Below, in pieces: positions 1 to 7,412 of a DNA stretch of 21,673 nt. The position numbers were made by a program, and so were the translations under genes. The notes beneath the pieces were generated by a model. The model saw only the letters and a program-made list of their open reading frames with translations. It ran no database searches and had not been told where the DNA came from. This DNA comes from an uncultured Lachnospiraceae bacterium (GTDB lineage: Bacteria; Bacillota_A; Clostridia; Lachnospirales; Lachnospiraceae): positions 1 through 21,673 of the forward strand of contig USJM01000007.1 in assembly GCA_900555005.1 (NCBI GenBank), in the 5' to 3' direction. How positions within the stretch are numbered: position 1 is the stretch's first letter; every line of letters begins with the position of its first letter.

Positions 1-31
1 GATGCCACTTCCCGATGTCGTATCGGGTCTA

Positions 32-73
32 CTCCTAAGCGGAAGGTCGTGCGTTCGAATCGCATCGGGAACG
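32..73 (+). other. 3' half of tRNA-Arg(CCT), probable attachment-site scar
   Basis: This stretch reads as the 3' part of a tRNA. It holds an anticodon loop CTCCTAA (anticodon CCT at 34-36), a T-arm GTGCG-TTCGAAT-CGCAT (49-65), the 3' acceptor strand CGGGAAC (66-72) and discriminator G73. The bases before it do not supply the 5' half. The acceptor would need GTTCCCG and the 3' anticodon arm GCGGA would need TCYGC, but the preceding bases are GTCTA and no normal D-arm is present. Instead 11-27 form a CCCGAT/ATCGGG hairpin. A 3' tRNA fragment with a foreign 5' side is what tyrosine-recombinase integration into a tRNA gene leaves behind. An integrase gene does lie at the right end of the window. 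The fragment is seen directly; its role as an att site is inferred. Confidence 0.65.
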
Positions 74-78
74 CGTTT

Positions 79-124
79 TGCGGGAGTGATCCACAAAAAA
101 GTGGAACAGCTCCCGCATTTTTTA
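79..124 (+). terminator. Intrinsic terminator after the tRNA fragment
   Basis: The stem TGCGGGAG (79-86) pairs with CTCCCGCA (110-117), and an inner stem CCAC (91-94) pairs with GTGG (101-104) around an A-rich loop. Six T residues follow (118-123). It sits just after the tRNA 3' end, where the native terminator of that tRNA would be expected. Confidence 0.8.
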
Positions 125-523
125 TTGGGAAAATGACCCTGCCCGCATTTCTTAGCTGGCAGCCGCCGATTTTCAGGCCTCTGCCCATGAAAATCCCCAA
201 AAGACTCGCGGACACTGCCCATGAAAGATAACGGTTCGATTCTCATGGCCGCTGTCAGCTGACCGGACCCGGTTTCACCCAGGCCCCGCCAGCCCCGCTC
301 TTCCACTCTTTCGCACTGCACGATATTCAATTGAAGCTGACCGCAAAGTCCGCTTTCAGACAGCACAGCCATCTGGTCCAGATCATGTTTCTGATCCGGT
401 TCCAGGCGGCTTTTTCTATGACTGGACAGGCAAAAGACCCGCAATAAGGCTTTCTGCCACGGTCATCTCCCGCTTTAGAGTTGCCCCGGAACCTCCATCA
501 GCAAAGTCAGCAAGGAGGTTTGC
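125..523. other. About 400 bp without a recognisable gene
   Basis: Nothing in this GC-rich stretch resembles a known protein in any frame. One minus-strand frame is free of stops from about 453 down to position 1, but it runs through the terminator and the tRNA fragment, so it is not taken as coding. The last 20 bases hold the AAGGAGG ribosome binding site (about 510-516) of the following parB gene. A promoter for the par operon must lie here or further left, but no convincing -35/-10 pair was found. Confidence 0.5.
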
Positions 524-1523
524 ATGAAAAGACACGAAGAAATCCTGCACATCGAGCCGGAAAGGCTTGTCCCTTTCCGCAATCATCCCTTCCGCGTCAC
601 GATGGACGAGGACATGGAAGAGCTGATCGACAGCATCCGCAGCTACGGCATCCTCGACCCGCTGATCGTCCGGCCGACCGACGAAGGCAATTACGAGATC
701 ATCTCCGGGCAAGACGGAAATACGCCGCTACGGTAATCGGGCTCCTGAAAGTTCCGGTCATCATCCGCTACATGTCCGATGATCTGGCCGTTCTCTCGAT
801 GGTGGACACCAACCTCCGCCGGGAGAAGCTGCCGCCCAGTGAGAAAGCCACAGCATACCGCATGAAATACGAGGCTCTGCGCAATCCCGTCAGCAATATG
901 GCCGCAAAAAGGCAGACAGAGCATTATCCGGGCGGTCAGTTGACCTTCTTTCCAATAAGACAGGGGACAGTCCCAAGCAGGTCCAGCGCTATGTCCGGCT
1001 CTCCTACCTGATTCCGGACCTCTCCTATCTTCTGGACCAGGGAGAACTTGGATTGACTCCCGGCTACGAATTCGCTTTTCTCCCGGAAGATGAGCAAAGG
1101 ATCATCGCCAGAGTAATAGCCAAGTCAAAGCACTCTCCCAGTCTTGCACAAGCGATGGCAATCAAGGAAGCCAGCAAAGGCAGTAAGGAAAAGGGCGGGC
1201 TGACGAACCAAATGGTACGCGATATCCTCCTCGGTCCGAAGAACCCAGCCGAACGACGGATCATTTTGAACAGTGAACAGCTTCGGGATTATTTCCCGGA
1301 GAATTGCAGCCCGGAAATGATGAAGGAAGGGGTTCTGAAAATCATGCAGGAATGGGCGGAGAAGCAGGACGCCGGGAACTCTGACCGGGTAAGGAATAAG
1401 GACCAGCCGAAGGGGTCCGCAAAAGATTCCGCAGATGATCCTGCAGGCGCTAACGCAAATGTCACTGCCGGCCATCCTGCGAGTACTTCAACACACAAGA
1501 AGGGAGATCAGAGAAATGTGTAA
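524..1523 (+). pseudogene. parB: ParB-like partition protein, first copy, broken by two frameshifts
   Basis: The three reading frames together rebuild one ParB/Spo0J-like protein. Frame one (from ATG 524, AAGGAGG upstream) gives the N-terminal PFRNHPF and SIRSYGILDPLIVRP region. It stops at 736 because the GHRR box, which binds CTP in ParB proteins, is disrupted near 711-712. Restoring one base gives SGHRRKYAAT. Frame two carries the DTNLRREKLPPSEKA box. A second shift near 935-945 leads into frame three, with the helix-turn-helix (TGDSPKQVQRYVRL) and the C-terminal part ending at TAA 1521-1523. Each lesion is equivalent to losing one base. The gene end overlaps the parA start by 8 bp. It is clearly paralogous to the ParB encoded after parA. 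The lesions could be real decay or assembly error. Confidence 0.8.
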
Positions 1524-2325
1524 ATGCAAAGTTTTCTGCTGCTGCAACCAGAAGGGTGGAACAAACAAAACCACTGTGGTCGCCAATCTCGGCATCGGCC
1601 TTGCCAGAGCCGTTGAAAAGGTCCTGCTGATGGACTGTGACCCACAAGGCAGTCTCACTGCAAGTCTGGGATACCAGAACCCGGATGAGATATCCACCAC
1701 GATTGCGACCATCATGACCCACATCATCAATGAGGAAGACTTCGATCCGCACGAAGGCATCCTTCATCATGAGGAAGGCGTCGACCTACTGCCCGCCAAC
1801 ATCGAACTGTCCGGACTGGAGGTTCTGCTCGGCAACACCATGAGCCGGGAAATGATCCTGAAGGAGTATATCGATCATCTGCGGGATGAGTATTCCTACA
1901 TTCTCATTGACTGCATGCCTTCCCTGGGCATCACGACCATCAATGCGCTCGTCGCCGCCGACCGCATCCTGATCCCCGTCCAGGCCGCCTACCTGCCTGT
2001 CAAAGGCCTCCAGCAGCTTCTGAAGACCATCACGGTCGTGAAGAAGAGGCTGAACAAGACACTGAAAATCGAAGGGATTCTGCTCACGATGGTTGATTTC
2101 AGGACGAATTATGCGAAAGACATCACACAGATGCTCCGGGACAGTTACGGCAAAACGATCGGGATTATGGATACCTGTATCCCCTTCTCCGTCCGAGCTC
2201 CGGAGGCCAGCGCCGCCGGCATCAGCATTTACAAATATGACCCGAACTGCAAAGTTGCAAAGTGTTACGAACAGCTCACCAAGGAGGTACTTGACGATGA
2301 GAGAACGTCCAGGACAGAAGATTAA
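1516..2325 (+). CDS. parA: ParA-family partition ATPase
   Basis: This 269-residue protein is a deviant-Walker ATPase that, with ParB and a DNA site, distributes low-copy replicons to daughter cells. The Walker A motif is KGGTNKTT (residues 13-20), with the signature lysine K13 and K18. The A' motif LLMDCDPQGS and a Walker B-like LIDCMPSLG follow in the normal order. ATG 1516 is chosen because AGGGAG lies at 1501-1506; reading further upstream only runs into the preceding parB. The start overlaps the parB1 stop, and the end overlaps the parB2 start by 29 bp, so the block is translated as one operon. The N-terminus is unusually rich in cysteine (C2, C4, C8, C9, C10). No lesion is visible. Family assignment is firm; which ParB it works with is inferred. 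Confidence 0.93.
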   Translation: MCKCKVFCCCNQKGGTNKTTVVANLGIGLARAVEKVLLMDCDPQGSLTASLGYQNPDEISTTIATIMTHIINEEDFDPHEGILHHEEGVDLLPANIELSGLEVLLGNTMSREMILKEYIDHLRDEYSYILIDCMPSLGITTINALVAADRILIPVQAAYLPVKGLQQLLKTITVVKKRLNKTLKIEGILLTMVDFRTNYAKDITQMLRDSYGKTIGIMDTCIPFSVRAPEASAAGISIYKYDPNCKVAKCYEQLTKEVLDDERTSRTED

Positions 2326-3031
2326 ACTCAAGACCATCGATGAAATGCTTGGCGTCGTCGGCGAGGAGTCGGCGATGGAAATTGAAATCGAGAAGATCCA
2401 TCCCTTCCGCAACCATCCCTTCCATGTGGTGGACGACGCGAAGATGCAGGACCTTGTCGACAGCATCCGTGAGAACGGAATCCTCTCCCCCACCCTCATC
2501 CGACCGATTGGCAATGACGAGTACGAGATGATCTCCGGCCACCGCAGAATGCACGCCGCCATGAAGCTTGGAATGGAAACCATCCCGGCCATCATCCGCG
2601 ATATGACCGACGACGAAGCCATTGTCAAGATGGTCGACTCCAACATACAGCGGGAAGAACTGCTGCCAAGTGAAAAGGCATTCGCCTACAAGATGAGACT
2701 TGAAGCTATCAAGCGCCAGGGAAAACGCACTGATTTCCTGGACGCAAACACTTCCGCACAAATTGGGCGGAAGTTAGAGTCGGCAGATCTTATCGGTAGT
2801 CAAACAGGCGAAAGCCGAATGCAGGTGAGAAGATATATTCGCTTGACGGAACTCATTCCCGAACTTCTTGACTTCGTGGACCGCAAGCGTCTCCAGTTCA
2901 CCGTTGCCGTTGAGATTTCTTATATCGACAAGGAAATTCAAGAATGGCTCTACGAGTACATCAAAGAGAATGGTCCTGTAAAGCTCAACCAGGTAAAGGA
3001 ACTCCGCACGGCTCTACAGTCCGGGCCATGA
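2297..3031 (+). CDS. parB: ParB-like partition protein, second copy (N-terminal and DNA-binding domains)
   Basis: This 244-residue ParB/Spo0J-type protein should bind a centromere-like DNA site and stimulate ParA. It has the N-terminal domain with the GHRR box at residues 81-84 (CTP binding and hydrolysis in this family) and the box SNIQREELLPSEKA at about 115-128. A helix-turn-helix region lies at about 165-185, followed by TELIPELLDFVD. The start is ATG 2297 with AAGGAGG at 2281-2287, inside the end of parA. The protein stops at TGA 3029-3031 just as the C-terminal portion should begin. The next frame (3028-3222) encodes a segment matching the C-terminus of the first ParB copy, so this gene has probably lost one base near 3025. 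A minimal ParB lacking its C-terminal portion remains possible. No parS-like palindrome was recognised nearby. Confidence 0.85.
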   Translation: MRERPGQKIKLKTIDEMLGVVGEESAMEIEIEKIHPFRNHPFHVVDDAKMQDLVDSIRENGILSPTLIRPIGNDEYEMISGHRRMHAAMKLGMETIPAIIRDMTDDEAIVKMVDSNIQREELLPSEKAFAYKMRLEAIKRQGKRTDFLDANTSAQIGRKLESADLIGSQTGESRMQVRRYIRLTELIPELLDFVDRKRLQFTVAVEISYIDKEIQEWLYEYIKENGPVKLNQVKELRTALQSGP

Positions 3032-3222
3032 CTCAAGACAAGATGATCATCCTCCTGAATGGTACCCAGAAGGCATCTGCTGCGGGAAGCCTGACACTTA
3101 CCGATCGAAAGCTCCGGGAGTACTTCCCTCCCACCTATTCTCATGATGACATGATGGGCGTGATTGAAACGCTTCTGAAGTCATGGAAGGCTCAGAACGG
3201 AGGTGATTCGGATGACATTTGA
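3028..3222 (+). pseudogene. Detached C-terminal part of the second ParB
   Basis: This 64-residue reading frame starts at an ATG that overlaps the preceding parB stop as ATGA. It contains LTDRKLREYFPPTYSHDDM, which aligns with LNSEQLRDYFPENCSPEMM near the end of the first ParB copy, followed in both by a helix ending in a Lys/Glu-Trp segment. No Shine-Dalgarno sequence lies at a proper distance before the ATG. The simplest reading is a one-base deletion that cut parB in two. A translationally coupled separate peptide is possible. It overlaps the start of repA. Confidence 0.6.
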
Positions 3223-4291
3223 TTTCTATACCGGTTCACAGGCGGAACAGTTCAGTTTCATCCGGATTCCGAAGCTCCTTCTCCTGAATCCGGAGTTCCG
3301 AGGTCTCTCCATCCAGGCAAAGATGCTCTACGCTGTCCTCCTGGACCGAATGTCTCTGTCCGTGAAGAATCACTGGATGGACGATCAGGACAGAGTCTAC
3401 ATCATCTATCAGGTCGAAGAGATCGTCCAGGATATCGGCTTCACGAAACGAAAAGTCATGGATGTCCTTACAGAGCTTGAGCAGTTCGGACTGGTTGCCC
3501 GCAAGCGCAGAGGCCGCGGTCTTCCGAACTACCTGTACGTGAAGAACTTCCTGTCCGGCCTGCCGGCATTCCATTCGACTGGTAATGGACAGGCAAAAGA
3601 TGTTCATCTGCGCACTTCTGCCGATGTTTTGCCCGAATCCAGAAGTGCAGATACCGCCACTTCACGACAGTCTGCGATGAACGCCATATCCGCCGACACA
3701 ATGAATAAACAGGCCATCCAGACCGGTACAGCCCGGCAAGAAATGCAGAATCTGACAACTCTAGAGGAGCCGGAATCGGTACTTCTAGAAGTGCAGAAAT
3801 CCGCACCTCTTATGAATAAGACAGAGATGAATAACACTGATATGAGTAAGAAAAAGGAATCCCATATCGTATCGAATCCCATCCTGTCCGGGTTCAGAAC
3901 CCTGATGGGATACGATGGGGAAAGTCATACTTCCGTCGATCCACTCCGCGAAAAGATTCGAAGCAACATCGGATATACAGACCTCAATGTCTCTCATCCG
4001 CAGGACGGAGACATGATTGACGGAATCGTAGAGCTTATCCTGGAGATTGAATTGTGGACCAGACCGCAGATTGTTATCTCTGGAACCAGTTTTCCCACCG
4101 ACATGGTTCAGCGCCGCTTTATGCAGCTTCGAGAGGACCATATCGAGTATGTCATCGAGTGCGTGCGCAGCAACAAAACACAGGTGAGGAACGTGAAGAA
4201 GTACCTGCTCGCATCCCTGTTTAATGCCAGCACAACCATTGACAGCTACTACGACCTGCTTGTCCGGCACGATATGGCAGGTACAAGCTAA
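3212..4291 (+). CDS. repA: RepA_N-type plasmid replication initiator
   Basis: This 359-residue protein resembles the replication initiators of low-copy plasmids and integrative elements of Gram-positive bacteria. The N-terminal winged-helix region (about 1-115) begins TFDFYTGSQAEQFSFIRIPK and includes the characteristic LSIQAKMLYAVLLDRMSLS and FTKRKVMDVLTELEQFGLV segments. A hydrophilic, poorly conserved centre follows (about 120-230). The C-terminal domain (about 240-355) resembles the domain often found at the end of clostridial RepA proteins. ATG 3212 is preferred over GTG 3203 because GGAGG (3199-3203) is 8 bases upstream of it. The gene overlaps the ParB C-terminal frame and completes the par-rep operon. 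It appears intact. In RepA_N plasmids the origin often lies inside the rep gene, and repeats at 3612-3797 fit that idea. Confidence 0.88.
   Translation: MTFDFYTGSQAEQFSFIRIPKLLLLNPEFRGLSIQAKMLYAVLLDRMSLSVKNHWMDDQDRVYIIYQVEEIVQDIGFTKRKVMDVLTELEQFGLVARKRRGRGLPNYLYVKNFLSGLPAFHSTGNGQAKDVHLRTSADVLPESRSADTATSRQSAMNAISADTMNKQAIQTGTARQEMQNLTTLEEPESVLLEVQKSAPLMNKTEMNNTDMSKKKESHIVSNPILSGFRTLMGYDGESHTSVDPLREKIRSNIGYTDLNVSHPQDGDMIDGIVELILEIELWTRPQIVISGTSFPTDMVQRRFMQLREDHIEYVIECVRSNKTQVRNVKKYLLASLFNASTTIDSYYDLLVRHDMAGTS
3612..3797. repeat. Short repeats AGAAGTGC(AGA) inside repA, possible iterons
   Basis: AGAAGTGCAGA occurs at 3641-3651 and 3787-3797, and the complement GCACTTCT occurs at 3612-3619. They fall in the variable centre of the replication initiator gene, where RepA_N plasmids are known to carry their origin. 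Three short copies are modest evidence; assignment as an origin is inference. Confidence 0.3.
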
Positions 4292-4309
4292 GCGCTTTCC
4301 ACGCCGCAT

Positions 4310-4347
4310 CCGGACATAGGAAGTAATGTGACATTGCCTGTGTCCGG
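4310..4347. repeat. Imperfect palindrome after repA
   Basis: CCGGACATAGG(AAGT)AATGT and ACATTGCCTGTGTCCGG form a long imperfect stem-loop, with perfect outer arms CCGGACA/TGTCCGG and inner arms AATGT/ACATT. No T-run follows, so it is not a standard terminator. It could be a regulatory or replication-related site between repA and the next gene. The heptamer TGTCCGG also occurs at 4261-4267 inside the repA end. Confidence 0.45.
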
Positions 4348-4392
4348 CCTCTATTGATCTGCCCCGCCCAGTGCCTCGGAGAAAGGAAATCT

Positions 4393-4772
4393 ATGATTAC
4401 TCTGTTTCTTGTTATTGCAATCTTCCTGCTTGTACCGGTTGTCCTTTTCTTCATGCTCTTCGCCAAGAGCATCATGACCCTGGACTCTATCACCATCGCC
4501 GGCATCCTCGCCCTGGAGCTATATATGACGCATAGAGTTCACCCGGCATTCTGCATCCTTGCAGGCATCGCTACATTCTTCCTCTCGCCGCCGTCTATAC
4601 GTCCAGAATCGCCTTTTGGATTCTTACAGTCCTGTCCGTCATCAATTGGGGCTGCCTTGCAGGATTCACCGTCGATACATCTGCAGACCATATCTGGGGA
4701 ACCGTTGTCGGACTGCTCGTGGCAGCTGTCGCCTTCGGGCTTCATATCCGTGAGCGGGCTGGGCAGTCTTGA
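4393..4772 (+). pseudogene. Small multi-pass membrane protein, frameshifted
   Basis: ATG 4393 is preceded by AAAGGAA. The first frame encodes hydrophobic helices (residues about 2-27, 31-45 and 51-65) and then, near 4580-4584, runs into a non-hydrophobic tail. One frame over, the sequence continues as LAAVYTSRIAFWILTVLSV and later GTVVGLLVAAVAFGLHIRER before TGA 4770-4772. Restoring one base gives a protein of about 126 residues with roughly four membrane segments and a basic end. I do not recognise the family. It follows the replication gene, as small membrane proteins of unknown role often do in such elements. Confidence 0.6.
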
Positions 4773-4926
4773 TTAACATTCGTTTTCTTGAGCCCTATTT
4801 ATCTATTGTGGAGCATGGCGTTGCAAAATCTTAACAGATTGTTATGGAAACCGCAATTTCATCATTCAGGCAGAAGTCTACTATGTCATCAGAAATGGAA
4901 TTCACAAGACAAGGAGGATTTATGTA

Positions 4927-5490
4927 ATGAAGAAAAACATTATCACCGCATTGGTTGTTGCGGGGGCCATGCTGATGTCCGCACCGGTGTACGCTGCATC
5001 ACAGAAAACCGAAACAGAAAATACAACGGAAGGAAATGCTCAGGTGATCGGAGGAGTCGATGGCTCCACGGATATTTTTATAGATGGCGGTTGGGAGGCC
5101 AACACCGGCGACACTTCCATCGATGCCAAGGAAAATGCAGCCGCCAAAAAGGCCTATGAAAAAGCAATGGACGACTTCGCAGGGGACAGCTTTGAAGTGA
5201 TCGCTTACCTCGGATCTCAGGTCGTTGCAGGAACCAACTACTGTTACCTCTGCAGGGAGGCCTCTGATGAATCTGATCCCCTGACATCGTTCGTCTTGTT
5301 GTCTGTCTACGAAGATCTTAACGGCAATGCCGAGGTCACAGACGTCAAGGATGTTTTCCCCTTCTGGGATGAGGAATACGATTACCCGGACGGCGATCAA
5401 ATCGAAACCGAAGAAGCTTCTGCTGACTCTTCTGTCGAGGAAGGGGCAGAATCCGTTGATGAAAACTCTACAGAGTCTTCCGCGAAATAA
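4927..5490 (+). CDS. Secreted protein with cystatin-like QVVAG motif
   Basis: This 187-residue protein begins with a clear signal peptide (KKNIITALVVAGAMLMSAPVYA, cleavage expected after VYA-A near residue 23). No lipobox cysteine is present, so it should be released. The mature part has a 'GGW' segment, a helix-like AKKAYEKAMDDFAGD, then YLGSQVVAGTNYCYLC. QVVAG is the signature inhibitory loop of cystatins, and its placement after a long helix matches the cystatin fold. A strand-like SFVLLSVYEDLNGNAEV follows. The C-terminal 40 residues are Glu/Ser-rich and disordered. AAGGAGG stands before the ATG; an ATG 7 bases earlier is immediately followed by TAA and is not used. Real protease-inhibitor activity is not shown by the motif alone; a generic cystatin-like fold protein is the conservative call. 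Confidence 0.75.
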   Translation: MKKNIITALVVAGAMLMSAPVYAASQKTETENTTEGNAQVIGGVDGSTDIFIDGGWEANTGDTSIDAKENAAAKKAYEKAMDDFAGDSFEVIAYLGSQVVAGTNYCYLCREASDESDPLTSFVLLSVYEDLNGNAEVTDVKDVFPFWDEEYDYPDGDQIETEEASADSSVEEGAESVDENSTESSAK

Positions 5491-5839
5491 GCTTCTGAAA
5501 CAGAAAGATCAGTTTATTGAATATTCATACTTGTTGAAAAGTCAAAACCCAAACGGTCTTTATGACTATGAAATTGATATGCTGAACCGCAGGTTTCGGT
5601 CAGAAGCCCTGAGCCTTCAGGATTTCTGCGAACAAACCTTCTCATGCATCTATGCCATCATCAGCCTCGATGCATACCAAGATTTCCGAAAAATAATAGA
5701 AGCTCCGCTTAGTGAGCGAAGCCTCTTCAAGGATATGACCGAAGTAAAAGTAAAGCAGCTGGGAACAGCGACTTCGGAAATTAAAATAAATTCAGCAGAT
5801 ACACTGAAGCAGTTCATTCAGCATCTAGACCGGCATTAA
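5459..5839 (+). CDS. Hypothetical protein, start uncertain
   Basis: This open frame would encode about 126 residues if ATG 5459 inside the previous gene is used; the next candidate starts are TTG 5531 and ATG 5579. The convincing part is from about 5510 on. It has protein-like composition, with an aromatic and acidic stretch (YDYEIDMLNRRFRSEALSL), then FCEQTFSCIYAIISLDAY and a charged helical end. I do not recognise the family. It has no good ribosome binding site of its own except GAGGAAGGGG some 14 bases before 5459, so it may be coupled to the gene before it or be a fragment. It ends about 60 bp from the convergent glycosidase gene. Confidence 0.4.
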   Translation: MKTLQSLPRNKLLKQKDQFIEYSYLLKSQNPNGLYDYEIDMLNRRFRSEALSLQDFCEQTFSCIYAIISLDAYQDFRKIIEAPLSERSLFKDMTEVKVKQLGTATSEIKINSADTLKQFIQHLDRH

Positions 5840-5897
5840 TCAGAGCAATTCCATGACAGCTTAGCCAAGCAATATAGCACTGCTTAGATAATAGGTG

Positions 5898-7388
5898 TCA
5901 GCGCGTCATAGAAATATTGTCAAACTCCACTACTCCGTCCTGAGTAATTAATCCTACTTCATACTCAGGTTTCGCATAAATTCTGTATGTGAAAGCTACT
6001 TCATTGCCGATAAACGCTTCCACCATGTCGTGATCAATCAGAATTTTGATGTCTATTGCTTTCCCTGGACTAATTGCAAAGGTTTTTTCGGCTACTCTCA
6101 CCCCGTCGGGCCCTGGATCAGTTGCCGGAGGTACAGCCTGGCATGACTGTCTCCAGAACGGATCTGTATCCATCGGTAGATTGATTAAAGATACCCTCTG
6201 CATCGCAGAGTCAAATTCCAGAAGCAGGCATCCGCTTGCCTCTTTGTCAGATTTCAGAAGGATTCCAAAATAATCATTCGTTTCATATGGAGTTGCTGAG
6301 CAACTGAATAAGAACTGTTTGTTTTTCTTTTCAGGGATAAGAAAGCCATAAGTGCATGTACTTACAGAATTCATCTGTATCGTACTTTGCCCATAGTGAC
6401 TTGTCCTTTCTTCACCCATAACAGGAAGATAGTTCCATTCCAGTTTCTCCCGCGATAATGCTTCTACGTATTCCCGGGGCATTCTAATATTCAGCTCGCC
6501 ATTCATATCCTGGACTACTTCATGTGGGATGCAGAAAGTTCCGCCCCAATACCATTCTCCATGGTCACTCTGGTCTGCACGGTCATGTGCCCATGCAAAA
6601 TAGAACCTTCTGCCTTCATCATTCTGCATCGACTTTGCCGCGTAAAATCGCCTTCCGCCAATGTTATCCTTTTTCGGTTTTCTCCATGGTCCGAATGGGG
6701 ATTTTGAAACTCTGTAGATTGTACTTACCCATTCAGAGAACCTAGAATAAGACAAGTACCAGGTATTACCAATCCGGTACATCTCACTACACTCGGGGCA
6801 GTTTGTATGCCCTGGAGTATAGATTGGGCCATAATATTTCCAATTTACCAGGTCATCCGAACGATAGAGGACAATGCATCCTCTCCTCGTCACAGGCTGA
6901 CTCAGGATTCTTGCTGAGATCAGGATCCAATAGCAATGGTCCTCATCATTGTAGAATACGTATGGATCCCTCCAGTCAAGTTTTTCATACTCATCTGTCT
7001 TTGGCTTGATGACTGGATTTGCTGCATCCTTTGTCCATGTAATTCCATCCTTGCTTGTCGCGTGACATATAGTTTGCTGATACTCCGCAGTAAGACAATA
7101 GCCAGTATAAAATGCATGCCACTGTCCTTCTCCATAGATTACAGATCCGGTCCATACACCAGAAGCATCAGGCTCATCTCCTTCGCCGGGATACAGAGCG
7201 GTCGGAAGTTCTGTCCAGTGAATTAAATCACTCGAAACTGAATGACTCCAAGTCGTGCGAAGCCTTGCCGGATAAACAGTCGTCCCCGGAGGCGATGTTA
7301 GTGAGAAGATATGATACTCTCCATTATGAAAATAAGGGATTGCATCTCCTGTAGAGTCAGCAAATGACATCTTACGAAATATATCCAT
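5898..7388 (-). CDS. GH32-family glycosidase (beta-fructosidase-like)
   Basis: This 496-residue protein has the five-bladed propeller signatures of glycoside hydrolase family 32, enzymes that release fructose from sucrose, fructans or related sugars. The usual WMNDPNG is replaced by STGDAIPYFHNGEYHIF, where D15 is the likely nucleophile. SGVWTGS (about 76-82) corresponds to the FSGS region, WRDP (139-142) carries the transition-state Asp, and PECSEMY (198-204) holds the probable acid/base E199. The C-terminal third looks like the family's beta-sandwich. ATG 7388 is chosen because GGAGG (7394-7398) is 5 bases upstream; an upstream TTG reading is less likely. No signal peptide is visible, so it should act in the cytoplasm on an imported substrate. 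It is the last gene of the sugar operon, 24 bp after the permease. The exact substrate is not known. Confidence 0.83.
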   Translation of the reverse strand: MDIFRKMSFADSTGDAIPYFHNGEYHIFSLTSPPGTTVYPARLRTTWSHSVSSDLIHWTELPTALYPGEGDEPDASGVWTGSVIYGEGQWHAFYTGYCLTAEYQQTICHATSKDGITWTKDAANPVIKPKTDEYEKLDWRDPYVFYNDEDHCYWILISARILSQPVTRRGCIVLYRSDDLVNWKYYGPIYTPGHTNCPECSEMYRIGNTWYLSYSRFSEWVSTIYRVSKSPFGPWRKPKKDNIGGRRFYAAKSMQNDEGRRFYFAWAHDRADQSDHGEWYWGGTFCIPHEVVQDMNGELNIRMPREYVEALSREKLEWNYLPVMGEERTSHYGQSTIQMNSVSTCTYGFLIPEKKNKQFLFSCSATPYETNDYFGILLKSDKEASGCLLLEFDSAMQRVSLINLPMDTDPFWRQSCQAVPPATDPGPDGVRVAEKTFAISPGKAIDIKILIDHDMVEAFIGNEVAFTYRIYAKPEYEVGLITQDGVVEFDNISMTR

Positions 7389-7412
7389 TACGTCCTCCAA
7401 TATCGTCGTATA

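Noticed and set aside
1..73. A complete tRNA starting at position 1
   Set aside because: The 5' bases do not pair with the acceptor or anticodon 3' strands, and no D-arm of normal size fits.
1..453. A long minus-strand frame free of stops
   Set aside because: It runs through the terminator and tRNA fragment, lacks family resemblance, and reads as the familiar antisense of a tRNA. GC-rich DNA makes stop-free runs common.
1786..2646. A 286-codon minus-strand frame opposite parA and parB
   Set aside because: It is a shadow of two well-supported genes, with no ribosome binding site or family match.
524..4291. A parS-type centromere near the par genes
   Set aside because: No TGTTTCACGTGAAACA-like or repeated palindrome was found; the genes overlap too tightly to leave room for one except in the flanks.
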